NCBI GenBank assembly: GCA_964459805.1
Contig: CAYWOD010000140.1
Span: 1-9,264, forward strand
Direction of reading: 5' to 3'
DNA from: DAOVRL01 sp964459805
GTDB taxonomy: Bacteria; Planctomycetota; Phycisphaerae; Sedimentisphaerales; Anaerobacaceae
DNA: 9,264 nucleotides
Below, piece by piece: positions 1 through 5,847 of the stretch. Every line of letters begins with the position of its first letter. Positions within the stretch are counted from its first letter, which is position 1. The notes under the pieces were generated by a model. That model ran no database searches, was not told the DNA's origin, and was given only the letters and a program-made list of their open reading frames with translations. The position numbers and the translations under genes are program-made.

Positions 1-2
1 CT

Positions 3-206
3 TACGGCATAGGTATTGTAGCAATGATATTAGTACTTGTTGGCGGACACGGATTCAACATAGCTATAAATGCTTTAGGTGCGTTTGTTCATACCTTGAG
101 ATTGCAATACGCGGAGTTTTTCCCCAAGTTCCTCATCGGCGGCGGCAGGGCGTTCGAGCCGCTTAACAAGAAATATAGGCACATCTATATTACCAAGGAA
201 ATCTAA
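3..206 (+). CDS. atpI: V-type ATPase subunit I, C-terminal end (partial, runs off the left edge)
   Basis: The frame is open from the window edge (tac at position 3) to a TAA at 204-206, giving the last 67 residues of a longer protein. A hydrophobic segment (YGIGIVAMILVLVGGHGFN) leads into a stretch typical of the C-terminus of subunit I (the a-subunit homologue, NtpI): HGFNIAINALGAFVH, then TLRLQYAEFFPKF, then GGGRAFEPL. In the family this last membrane helix and tail belong to the stator half-channel protein that faces the K ring and carries ions to and from it. The ATG at position 24 is internal and not the start. K follows 35 bp downstream, the expected I-K order. Nothing can be said about the cytoplasmic N-terminal half, which lies outside the window. 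Confidence 0.93.
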   Translation, partial: YGIGIVAMILVLVGGHGFNIAINALGAFVHTLRLQYAEFFPKFLIGGGRAFEPLNKKYRHIYITKEI

Positions 207-227
207 TAAATCGTTTCTAAAGAAGAA

Positions 228-234
228 AGAGAGG
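228..234 (+). promoter_or_regulatory. Ribosome binding site of subunit K
   Basis: AGAGAGG lies 7 nt before the ATG at 242. It is a good purine-rich Shine-Dalgarno, consistent with the high expression needed for the ring subunit, which is present in many copies per enzyme. The following GGTTTTGTAATG resembles the subunit A start region (GGTTTTGATAATG at 3943-3955). Confidence 0.7.
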
Positions 235-241
235 TTTTGTA

Positions 242-742
242 ATGGATGGTCTGACATTAGCCTTGGTTGGCGTAGGATTGGCGGCTTTATTGGCTGGTAT
301 CGGCTCGGCAATTGGAATCGGTATTGCCGGCAGAAGCGCTACAGGCGTGTTGAGCGAAAAGCCGGAAAGGTATGGGCAGGTCTTTATTATGGTTTTACTG
401 CCTGGTACACAGGGTTTGTACGGCTTTTTGGCAGCTTTTATGGCTATGCGCAAACTAAACTTCTTCGGCGGAACCGGTGTCCCGGAACTAAGTTTCACAC
501 TCGGCTTGGAAGTGTTGGTAGCTTGTTTGCCTATCGCTTTTGCCGGCTTGGTAAGTGCTATTTTTCAGGGTAAGGTCTGTGCAGGCGGCATCATGATGGC
601 TGCAAAAAGACCTGAAATGGCATTCAAGGCAGGCGTTATATATGCAGTTATGGTGGAACTTTACGCGATGCTTGGATTGGTGGTAACATTGTTTATCCTG
701 CTGTTTGGGATTAGCTGGCCCGAGGCGGCTGTAGCGGCTTGA
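242..742 (+). CDS. atpK: V-type ATPase subunit K (rotor ring proteolipid, two hairpins; probably Na+ binding)
   Basis: The 166-residue product is very hydrophobic and consists of two tandem helical hairpins, with membrane helices near residues 5-29, 48-70, 85-109 and 129-157. This is the duplicated c-subunit architecture of V-type rings. The first hairpin has LPGTQGLYGF (53-62), where a Gln replaces the carboxylate. The second has the ion-carrying Glu139 in VMVELYAMLG. Leu53, Thr56, Gln57, Gln109 (in SAIFQGKV) and Glu139 match E. hirae NtpK Leu61, Thr64, Gln65, Gln110 and Glu139, the Na+ ligands known from that ring, so Na+ specificity is inferred. The ATG at 242 is supported by an AGAGAGG ribosome site at 228-234, 7 nt upstream. 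Its length matches the bacterial family (about 156-165 residues). Confidence 0.96.
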   Translation: MDGLTLALVGVGLAALLAGIGSAIGIGIAGRSATGVLSEKPERYGQVFIMVLLPGTQGLYGFLAAFMAMRKLNFFGGTGVPELSFTLGLEVLVACLPIAFAGLVSAIFQGKVCAGGIMMAAKRPEMAFKAGVIYAVMVELYAMLGLVVTLFILLFGISWPEAAVAA

Positions 743-768
743 CCGCTTAAACACGATACGCGGTCCTG

Positions 769-788
769 CCCTGAGTGAAGTTGAAGGG
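769..788 (+). repeat. Dispersed palindromic repeat unit between K and E
   Basis: CCCTGAGTGAAGTTGAAGGG is an imperfect palindrome (CCCT...AGGG ends with a partly paired interior). It matches, by recollection, the CCCTGAGCGAAGTCGAAGGG type repeat that recurs in many environmental bacterial genomes, where its reverse strand translates to the PSTSLRAG/LSLSKD peptides often seen in spurious ORFs. Here it fills most of the 61-bp K-E gap, which otherwise has no gene. It may form a weak hairpin in the operon mRNA. The two transitions (C to T at two positions) look like decay of the usual unit. Confidence 0.6.
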
Positions 789-803
789 ACGAGATACGAG
801 ATT

Positions 804-1397
804 ATGGAAGCACAACAGGTCATAGAGAAGATACTCGCCGATGCCAAGGCCGAGGCCGAGAAGATAACGCAGCAGGCGCAGGAGAAGCAGGCCGACGAGC
901 AGGCCAAACTCGACGAGCAATTGGTCGAGTATAGAAAGCAGACCGAGACGCTTGCCGAAAAGGCCGCTAGGGACGAGAGTTCCCATTTATTGGCGGCCGC
1001 GAGGATGCAGATCGCCAAGGAATACTTGGCCGAGAAGAGAAGAATACTTGATGACGTCTTCGAGCAGGCCCGCGAGCGACTGCGCAATCTCCCGGACGAA
1101 GAATACTGCGGGCTTATGAAGCAGCTAATGCTCGAAGCGGTCGAAACGGGAGAAGAAGAGGTTATCGTTGATGCCCAAGAGGACCGAATCGATGCGTCTT
1201 TTATCGAGCAGGCCAACAGCAAGCTGGCCAAGACCGGTAAGGGCAATCTGAAACTGGCCCCAGACAAGCACAATCTTGGGGCCGGCTTTCTTCTGAGACA
1301 GGGTAAAATTAAGACCAATGTCTCGGTGGACGTACTGCTCGACCAGACCCGCAAAGACCTGGAAATCGAACTGGCAAAAGAGTTGTTTGAGAACTAA
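804..1397 (+). CDS. atpE: V-type ATPase subunit E (peripheral stalk)
   Basis: The 197-residue protein has a long charged, Ala/Glu/Lys/Gln-rich N-terminal helix (about residues 1-95, for example EKILADAKAEAEKITQQAQ) and a mixed C-terminal domain (about 105-197). This is the layout of subunit E, whose helix pairs with the G/H subunit to form the peripheral stalk that holds the V1 head still. The stretch LAPDKHNLGAGFLLRQGKI followed by SVDVLLDQTR fits the family's conserved ending, in which a Gly-Gly/Gly-Ala-Gly-like turn precedes the last strands and helix. Its length is normal. The start at 804 follows a weak purine stretch (GGGACGAG at 786-793) rather than a strong Shine-Dalgarno. The partner subunit G/H is not in the window and usually lies upstream of I. 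Confidence 0.92.
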   Translation: MEAQQVIEKILADAKAEAEKITQQAQEKQADEQAKLDEQLVEYRKQTETLAEKAARDESSHLLAAARMQIAKEYLAEKRRILDDVFEQARERLRNLPDEEYCGLMKQLMLEAVETGEEEVIVDAQEDRIDASFIEQANSKLAKTGKGNLKLAPDKHNLGAGFLLRQGKIKTNVSVDVLLDQTRKDLEIELAKELFEN

Positions 1398-1460
1398 ATG
1401 CCGTATAGCAGAAAAGAGAAAAGGCGGAACCAGAAAATGAGGGCGCTCATCAGAAGGTAA
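1398..1460 (+). CDS. Tiny basic ORF (20 residues) between E and the TPR gene
   Basis: An ATG begins on the base right after the E stop codon (TAA 1395-1397), and the frame ends in TAA at 1458-1460, whose last A is the first base of the next gene's ATG (TAATG). The product would be MPYSRKEKRRNQKMRALIRR, with nine basic residues and one acidic. I do not recognise it. The seamless packing between two genes suggests it is either a real small protein or a translated linker that carries ribosomes from E to the next gene by stop-start reinitiation. It has no clear Shine-Dalgarno of its own. It could also be chance, because a 21-codon frame needs little selection. Confidence 0.4.
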   Translation: MPYSRKEKRRNQKMRALIRR

Positions 1461-2269
1461 TGAAGAGACTTAAATCAACACTGCTGACACTTCGCCGGGT
1501 TTTAATATTTATTGGCCTTTGCGGCTGCTTCCAGCTTTTAGTCGTTGGGCTCATTGGAGTAGCTCGCGGCTATTCCGTGCAGGGTTTCTGGTCGGAATGG
1601 ATTGCAATCGCCAGCGTATTTTGCCTGATATTCCTGGCCCCGCCTCAAAAAGAAAACAGAAAAAACGTAATCTTTTACATCGTCATATTCACGCTGATGT
1701 ATTCTTCCCTCGTCGGTATAGCACAGAACCGCTATAAAAAACTGGGGAAAAAGTATTATGAGCAGGGCCGGTATCAGCAGGCATTGGAAGAGTTCAAAAA
1801 AGAAACTCAAACGTGGTATCTTCGGTTGAAGTATAATCCTCACGAAGATAGCACTATGGAGATGATGGCAAAAACATATTGCCAGCTTCAGGATTTTGAC
1901 AACGCTCGTGACATTTATAAGCTGATTATGCGCAGATACCCACGTTTTTATGGCGGCCGGGCCGAAGAATACTTGGAGAGTCTCGAAGATGGCTTAAAGG
2001 TAGTGGCAAAGTATGAGGACTGGGTTTCAGGACAAACAGATTTTCCTTACGATTTGGCGGATGAGCAGTTGAAAAGCTTTAAGTGGAAGCCTGAGCAGAT
2101 GAAGCCATCTATTTTGTACGATATAGCTCGAACTTATCAGTATGATTTAAACTGTTCCATAAAGGCATTAGAGGTTTATAGGAAGATTGTGGATATGGAC
2201 ATAGGTGAGAGCCGCAAAGAACTCGCCAGGAAGAGTATTGAGAAATTGACCGTGGTTACTCAGAAATGA
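1460..2269 (+). CDS. Membrane-anchored TPR-repeat protein of unknown function, inserted in the ATPase operon
   Basis: The 269-residue product has three predicted membrane segments (about residues 14-36, 46-61 and 69-88) and then a soluble helical domain with TPR-like units at about 92-117 (LGKKYYEQGRYQQALEEF), 133-160 (AKTYCQLQDFDNARDIYKLI) and 216-246 (YDIARTYQYDLNCSIKALEVY). Basic residues at the N-terminus and in the loop at 61-69 favour, by the positive-inside rule, a TPR domain on the outer face of the membrane. It is not a known V-ATPase subunit. It starts in a TAATG overlap with the 20-residue ORF, with AGAAGG only 2 nt before the ATG. It ends in an ATGA overlap with subunit C, so its translation is tied to C. 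Codons look more A/T-rich than in E or A, which hints at a separate origin. A role in assembly or as a scaffold is only a guess. Confidence 0.8.
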   Translation: MKRLKSTLLTLRRVLIFIGLCGCFQLLVVGLIGVARGYSVQGFWSEWIAIASVFCLIFLAPPQKENRKNVIFYIVIFTLMYSSLVGIAQNRYKKLGKKYYEQGRYQQALEEFKKETQTWYLRLKYNPHEDSTMEMMAKTYCQLQDFDNARDIYKLIMRRYPRFYGGRAEEYLESLEDGLKVVAKYEDWVSGQTDFPYDLADEQLKSFKWKPEQMKPSILYDIARTYQYDLNCSIKALEVYRKIVDMDIGESRKELARKSIEKLTVVTQK

Positions 2270-3300
2270 TTGAAGTTGCTAAACAACCCATTATTGATTT
2301 CTACACGTATCCGCCCATCGGCGGTGACGACTGGCGCTATGCCTTCGAGACAGCCCAGGTTCGTGTCTACGAAATGCAGATGCTTAGCCGCGCGACCTTG
2401 CTCGATATGGCCAACGCCGAGACCTTTGAGCAGGTGGTCGATTCGCTGGCCGGAACCGAGTACGCTCTGCCTTCAGCAGGGATGGACTTTGCGGAAGTCG
2501 AGACTCTTTTACAGTCTCGAAGGACGCTGGTGCGGGCGCTTTTCGCGGAATTGATGCTCGATAAGCCGATAGTCGAGCTCTTGAGAACGCGCGATGATTT
2601 TGCGAATCTGCGATTAGCGGTGAGGCGGACACTGACGGAAAAGCCCTTAGGCGGCGGTTACAGCGAGGATGGGAATGTCTCGCCGGTCGTCTTCGAGGAG
2701 GTATTCGAACAGGAGAATTACGAGCTGTTTCCCACCTATATGCAAGAGGCGGTTGACCAGGCGGTCCTGGGCTACTATCAGAACAAGGACATCCGCCGGA
2801 TCGATTATGCAATCGATGCCGTCCAGGCCGAGTATAATCTCAAGAGGGCGCGCCGGTTAAGAAGCGTTTTTCTGCTCGGGCTATTCAAGATACAGATTGA
2901 TTTGACGAATATACGCACGATGCTTCGGCTAAAGTTCACCGAGTCCGAGCAGCGAAACGTCTTCTTGGAAGGCGGATTCATCGAGTTAGAGCGATTCAGG
3001 CACGGATTGGACCTGGGTTACGAGGCCCTTGGCGCGTTGTTTTTTGTAACACCTTACTACCGCATTGTGGATGTCGGTGCGAGCTACCTGGCGTCGAGCA
3101 AATCTTTCCTGAAGATTGAGCAGCAGTGCGATGAGCATCTGACCGGCTTTCTGAAATCGACCATTCAGATCACCGCCGGCCCTCAGCCGATCATCGCATA
3201 TCTCTTAATGAAGGAAAATGAAATCCGCACGGTAAGACTAATACTGACCGCCAAGAAAAACTCCCTCGACACAAAACTAATCCTGGACCGTATCTCGTGA
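2266..3300 (+). CDS. atpC: V-type ATPase subunit C (AC39 / d-type, socket between ring and central stalk)
   Basis: The 344-residue, mostly helical protein fits the vATP-synt_AC39 family (NtpC, archaeal C, eukaryotic d), whose usual length is about 330-350. The opening DWRYAFETAQVRVYEMQML, then LSRATLLDMANAETFEQ and LAGTEYALP, matches the family's first repeat, where the chain is followed by a Leu-Leu/x-T-x-Y signature. Later segments (IDLTNIRTMLRLK and the ending LLMKENEIRTVRLILTAKK) are characteristic, the last being the conserved E-x-x-x-R-x-I motif near the C-terminus. In the enzyme it sits on the K ring and holds the D-F shaft. The ATG at 2266 overlaps the upstream TGA (ATGA), so it is probably made by translational coupling to the TPR gene. 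Confidence 0.93.
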   Translation: MIEVAKQPIIDFYTYPPIGGDDWRYAFETAQVRVYEMQMLSRATLLDMANAETFEQVVDSLAGTEYALPSAGMDFAEVETLLQSRRTLVRALFAELMLDKPIVELLRTRDDFANLRLAVRRTLTEKPLGGGYSEDGNVSPVVFEEVFEQENYELFPTYMQEAVDQAVLGYYQNKDIRRIDYAIDAVQAEYNLKRARRLRSVFLLGLFKIQIDLTNIRTMLRLKFTESEQRNVFLEGGFIELERFRHGLDLGYEALGALFFVTPYYRIVDVGASYLASSKSFLKIEQQCDEHLTGFLKSTIQITAGPQPIIAYLLMKENEIRTVRLILTAKKNSLDTKLILDRIS

Positions 3301-3370
3301 AGCGTGAAGCAACGCCGCGTTTGGATAGATACCGGCCGCTGGCGGGTCGAATTTCGGATTTAAGGAAAAT

Positions 3371-3694
3371 ATGGAAGGCAAAGTAGCAGTCATAGGTAAC
3401 GCCAATTTTGTAATGCCCTTCTCGGCCCTCGGTGTAGATACATACGCAGTAGGCGATTCGGCCGAGCAAATCAACGAGACCGCCGGGGAGATCATTGGGC
3501 AGAATTATGCTCTTGTAGTAGTTGCCGAGAATATCGCCCCTACGGTCGAAGAGGTTTTCTCGGATTATCAGGATGTGCCGACCCCGTGCATTGTGGTCGT
3601 TCCTTTTACGACCGAATCCGAGGGCTTTGCCACCCAGGCCCTGGCCGAAGTCCTCAAAATGGCAACGGGTACGGATATTCTGCAAAACAGTTGA
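3371..3694 (+). CDS. atpF: V-type ATPase subunit F (central stalk, NtpG-like)
   Basis: The 107-residue protein has the short alpha/beta fold pattern of subunit F: an opening KVAVIGNANFVMPFSALGV, a middle YALVVVAENIA, and DVPTPCIVVVPFTTE leading to a terminal helix, LAEVLKMATGTDIL. In the family it clamps onto subunit D and tunes ATPase activity. AAGGA at 3362-3366 with a 4-nt gap serves the ATG at 3371. A 70-bp non-coding gap separates it from C. The last codons (LQNS, stop at 3692-3694) are written in DNA that resembles the end of the repeat element starting at 3701, so its C-terminus may have been altered by that element. Confidence 0.9.
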   Translation: MEGKVAVIGNANFVMPFSALGVDTYAVGDSAEQINETAGEIIGQNYALVVVAENIAPTVEEVFSDYQDVPTPCIVVVPFTTESEGFATQALAEVLKMATGTDILQNS

Positions 3695-3700
3695 AAAAAA

Positions 3701-3931
3701 GGCTCATCTGCAAAAAAGTTGGTTGATTAACGCATGATTATAAGAGGATTTGTCGCTTTTCGGGCACCAGCATAAGCTCATAAGCCGGCGGCGCCGTTGA
3801 AGGGCCCGGGGCCTATCGTCCCCGATCGCGGCGGGATTATGCTCATTGATGCTGTTGCCTTAAAGCGTTAAAGCCAAAAGAGTTACAGGTGTTATTTCTT
3901 ATCAGCCCACGAACTTTTTTGCAGTTGAACC
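3701..3931 (+). repeat. 231-bp element with terminal and nested inverted repeats (copy 1, upstream of subunit A)
   Basis: The ends 3701-3725 and 3907-3931 are inverted repeats of 25 bp with 21 matches, sharing CTGCAAAAAAGTT. Inside, 3746-3773 and 3849-3875 form a second inverted pair (pattern GGxTTTxxCGCTTTxxGGCAxCAGCAT). A 75-nt centre, 3774-3848, is rich in GC runs such as GGGCCCGGGGCC. A second copy in the opposite orientation lies at 8921-9188 with the same spacing between outer and inner repeats. It fills nearly all of the 258-bp F-A gap and ends 6 nt before the Shine-Dalgarno of A. It has no ORF. It may be a MITE-like mobile repeat or a structured RNA element. No clear target-site duplication is visible. 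Confidence 0.75.
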
Positions 3932-3937
3932 AAAAAA

Positions 3938-3944
3938 AAGAAGG
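3938..3944 (+). promoter_or_regulatory. Ribosome binding site that fixes the subunit A start at 3953
   Basis: AAGAAGG lies 8 nt before the ATG at 3953 but only 2 nt before the in-frame TTG at 3947. The spacing decides for the ATG, and the protein then begins MSESREGKVVKVAGP, as family members do. Confidence 0.75.
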
Positions 3945-3952
3945 TTTTGATA

Positions 3953-5731
3953 ATGAGTGAATCAAGAGAAGGTAAGGTAGTAAAAGTTGCAGGCCCTGTT
4001 GTTGTAGCCGACGGTATGACGGGTGCGCGGATGTATGACGTCGTTCGCGTTGGCAAGCTGAGCCTGATAGGCGAGATCGTCGAGTTGCGGGGCGATTTGG
4101 CCTCGATTCAGGTCTATGAAGAGACGACCGGTATGGGTCCGGGTGAGCCTGTAATCGATACCGAGGCACCCCTGAGCGTCGAGCTGGGCCCCGGCCTAAT
4201 CGAGAGCATTTACGACGGTATCCAGAGACCGCTGAACTTGCTGGTGGATGCCGAAGGTGCGTTTATGAGCCGGGGAAGTGCGATGCCGGGCCTTAACAGG
4301 GAGAAAAAATGGCACTTCAAGCCAACCGTGAGCGCGGGTACTAAGGTCGGCCCCGGTGATATTGTCGGCCAGGTCCAGGAGACCACCCTTGTCGTCCACC
4401 GGATTATGGTGCCGGCTGACGTCGAAGGAGAGATTCAACAGATAGCCGAAGCCGATTACACGGTCGAGCAGACCGTCGCCGTTTGCGTTGCCGAGGACGG
4501 GACCCAGACCGAGCTCAAACTTATGCAGAAGTGGCCCGTTCGTATTGCGCGGCAGACAAAAAGGCGTATTGTGCCGAACAGCGTTCTCATTACGGGCCAG
4601 CGCGTCATCGACACGTTCTTTCCAATCACCAAGGGGGGCACCGCCTGTGTTCCCGGCCCATTTGGGACCGGCAAAACCGTTGTTCAGCATCAGTTGGCCA
4701 AGTGGGTCGATGCCGAAGTGGTCGTTTACGTCGGCTGCGGAGAACGCGGAAACGAAATGACGGACGTCCTGACCGAATTCCCCGAGCTCAAGGACCCCCG
4801 CTCAGGTGAGCCGTTGATGATGCGTTCCGTGTTGATCGCCAACACATCCAATATGCCGGTTGCCGCCAGAGAGGCCTCGGTCTATACGGGCATTACGATA
4901 GCTGAGTATTTCCGTGATATGGGCTATACAGTCGCATTGATGGCCGACAGCACCAGCCGATGGGCCGAGGCGATGCGAGAGATTTCCACCCGCCTCGAAG
5001 AGATGCCCGCCGAGGAAGGTTATCCCGCATATCTCGCCGCCCGAATCGCTGCCTTCTACGAAAGGGCTGGCCGAGTCGAGTGCCTCGGCTCGCCCGAACG
5101 CGAAGCGGGCCTTTCCATAATCGGTGCAGTAAGCCCGCCCGGCGGCGACCTCTCCGACTCCGTCGTCCAGGCTACCCTCCACGTCATAAAAGTCTTCTGG
5201 TCCCTAAAAGGCGAACTCGCCTACCAGCGCCACTTCCCGGCGATAGATTGGTTAACTTCATACAGCTTTTATAAGCAATACTTAAAGGAGTGCTTCGAGG
5301 ACAAAGAGCAGGGCCGGGAGATGGAGCGGATGACGGTTGAGGCGATGGGGCTGCTGGAGCAGGAGGCTGAGCTTCTCGAGATTGTGCGGCTGGTCGGGGC
5401 CGAGGCGCTTTCGCCGGCCGACAGGCTCGCGCTTGAGACGTCCAGGTCGATCCGTGAGGACTTCCTTCACCAGAACGCCTTTCACGAGGTTGATACTTAT
5501 ACTTCGATGGCCAAGCAGTACGAGATGCTCAAGACGGTGCTGTACTTCCACAAGCAGGCGCTTGCGGCTATCGATGTCGGTGTTGAAACGGCTGAGATCT
5601 TCAAGCTGGCCGTCCGTGAAGAAATCGCAAGGGCAAAATACGTTCCCGAAAAAGAGATAAATAAAATCGTTCAAATAAGAAAGACCATTGAAGAGCAGAT
5701 GAAGCGATTGCAGAGTTCGGCGGTTAGCTGA
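3953..5731 (+). CDS. atpA: V-type ATPase catalytic subunit A
   Basis: The 592-residue protein is the nucleotide-hydrolysing subunit of the V1 head; three copies alternate with three B subunits. Residues 8-70 form the N-terminal barrel (GKVVKVAGPVVVADGMTG). The extra non-homologous domain unique to A subunits follows (about 110-190, including RGSAMPGLNREKKWHFKP). The P-loop is GPFGTGKT (235-242), with Lys241 and Thr242 contacting the phosphates and Mg2+. GCGERGNEM holds the conserved catalytic Glu region, and VALMADSTSRWAEA (327-340) is the Walker B/DSTSRW segment. The C-terminal helical bundle ends near 592. Its length and motifs are normal, so it should be active. B follows after a 116-bp gap. 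The immediate upstream DNA is the inverted-repeat element, which could influence its expression relative to F. Confidence 0.97.
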   Translation: MSESREGKVVKVAGPVVVADGMTGARMYDVVRVGKLSLIGEIVELRGDLASIQVYEETTGMGPGEPVIDTEAPLSVELGPGLIESIYDGIQRPLNLLVDAEGAFMSRGSAMPGLNREKKWHFKPTVSAGTKVGPGDIVGQVQETTLVVHRIMVPADVEGEIQQIAEADYTVEQTVAVCVAEDGTQTELKLMQKWPVRIARQTKRRIVPNSVLITGQRVIDTFFPITKGGTACVPGPFGTGKTVVQHQLAKWVDAEVVVYVGCGERGNEMTDVLTEFPELKDPRSGEPLMMRSVLIANTSNMPVAAREASVYTGITIAEYFRDMGYTVALMADSTSRWAEAMREISTRLEEMPAEEGYPAYLAARIAAFYERAGRVECLGSPEREAGLSIIGAVSPPGGDLSDSVVQATLHVIKVFWSLKGELAYQRHFPAIDWLTSYSFYKQYLKECFEDKEQGREMERMTVEAMGLLEQEAELLEIVRLVGAEALSPADRLALETSRSIREDFLHQNAFHEVDTYTSMAKQYEMLKTVLYFHKQALAAIDVGVETAEIFKLAVREEIARAKYVPEKEINKIVQIRKTIEEQMKRLQSSAVS

Positions 5732-5836
5732 GCCGGGCGTCATCTTGTTGTTGGAAAGTCAGTTGGACTAATATCGGGTTGAATTGTGATAAGAGTTTTG
5801 CAGAATTCTTGTTATGAGTAAACAATAATCACTTAT

Positions 5837-5841
5837 AAGGG
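5837..5841 (+). promoter_or_regulatory. Ribosome binding site supporting the subunit B start at 5848
   Basis: AAGGG lies 6 nt before the ATG at 5848 and only 3 nt before the alternative GTG at 5845. The ATG is therefore preferred. Confidence 0.6.
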
Positions 5842-5847
5842 TTTGTG

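Noticed and set aside
488..1354. Long - strand open frame of 288 residues
   Set aside because: It is the antisense shadow of K and E, rich in Ser/Cys/Leu, with the palindromic repeat read through as LVPSTSLRAGPRIV. No family resemblance.
3191..3685. - strand open frame of 164 residues over C and F
   Set aside because: Antisense of two well-supported genes, crossing their intergenic gap; no recognisable domain.
3947..3952. TTG at 3947 as the subunit A start
   Set aside because: It would leave only 2 nt to the Shine-Dalgarno AAGAAGG; the ATG at 3953 has 8 nt and gives the usual family N-terminus.
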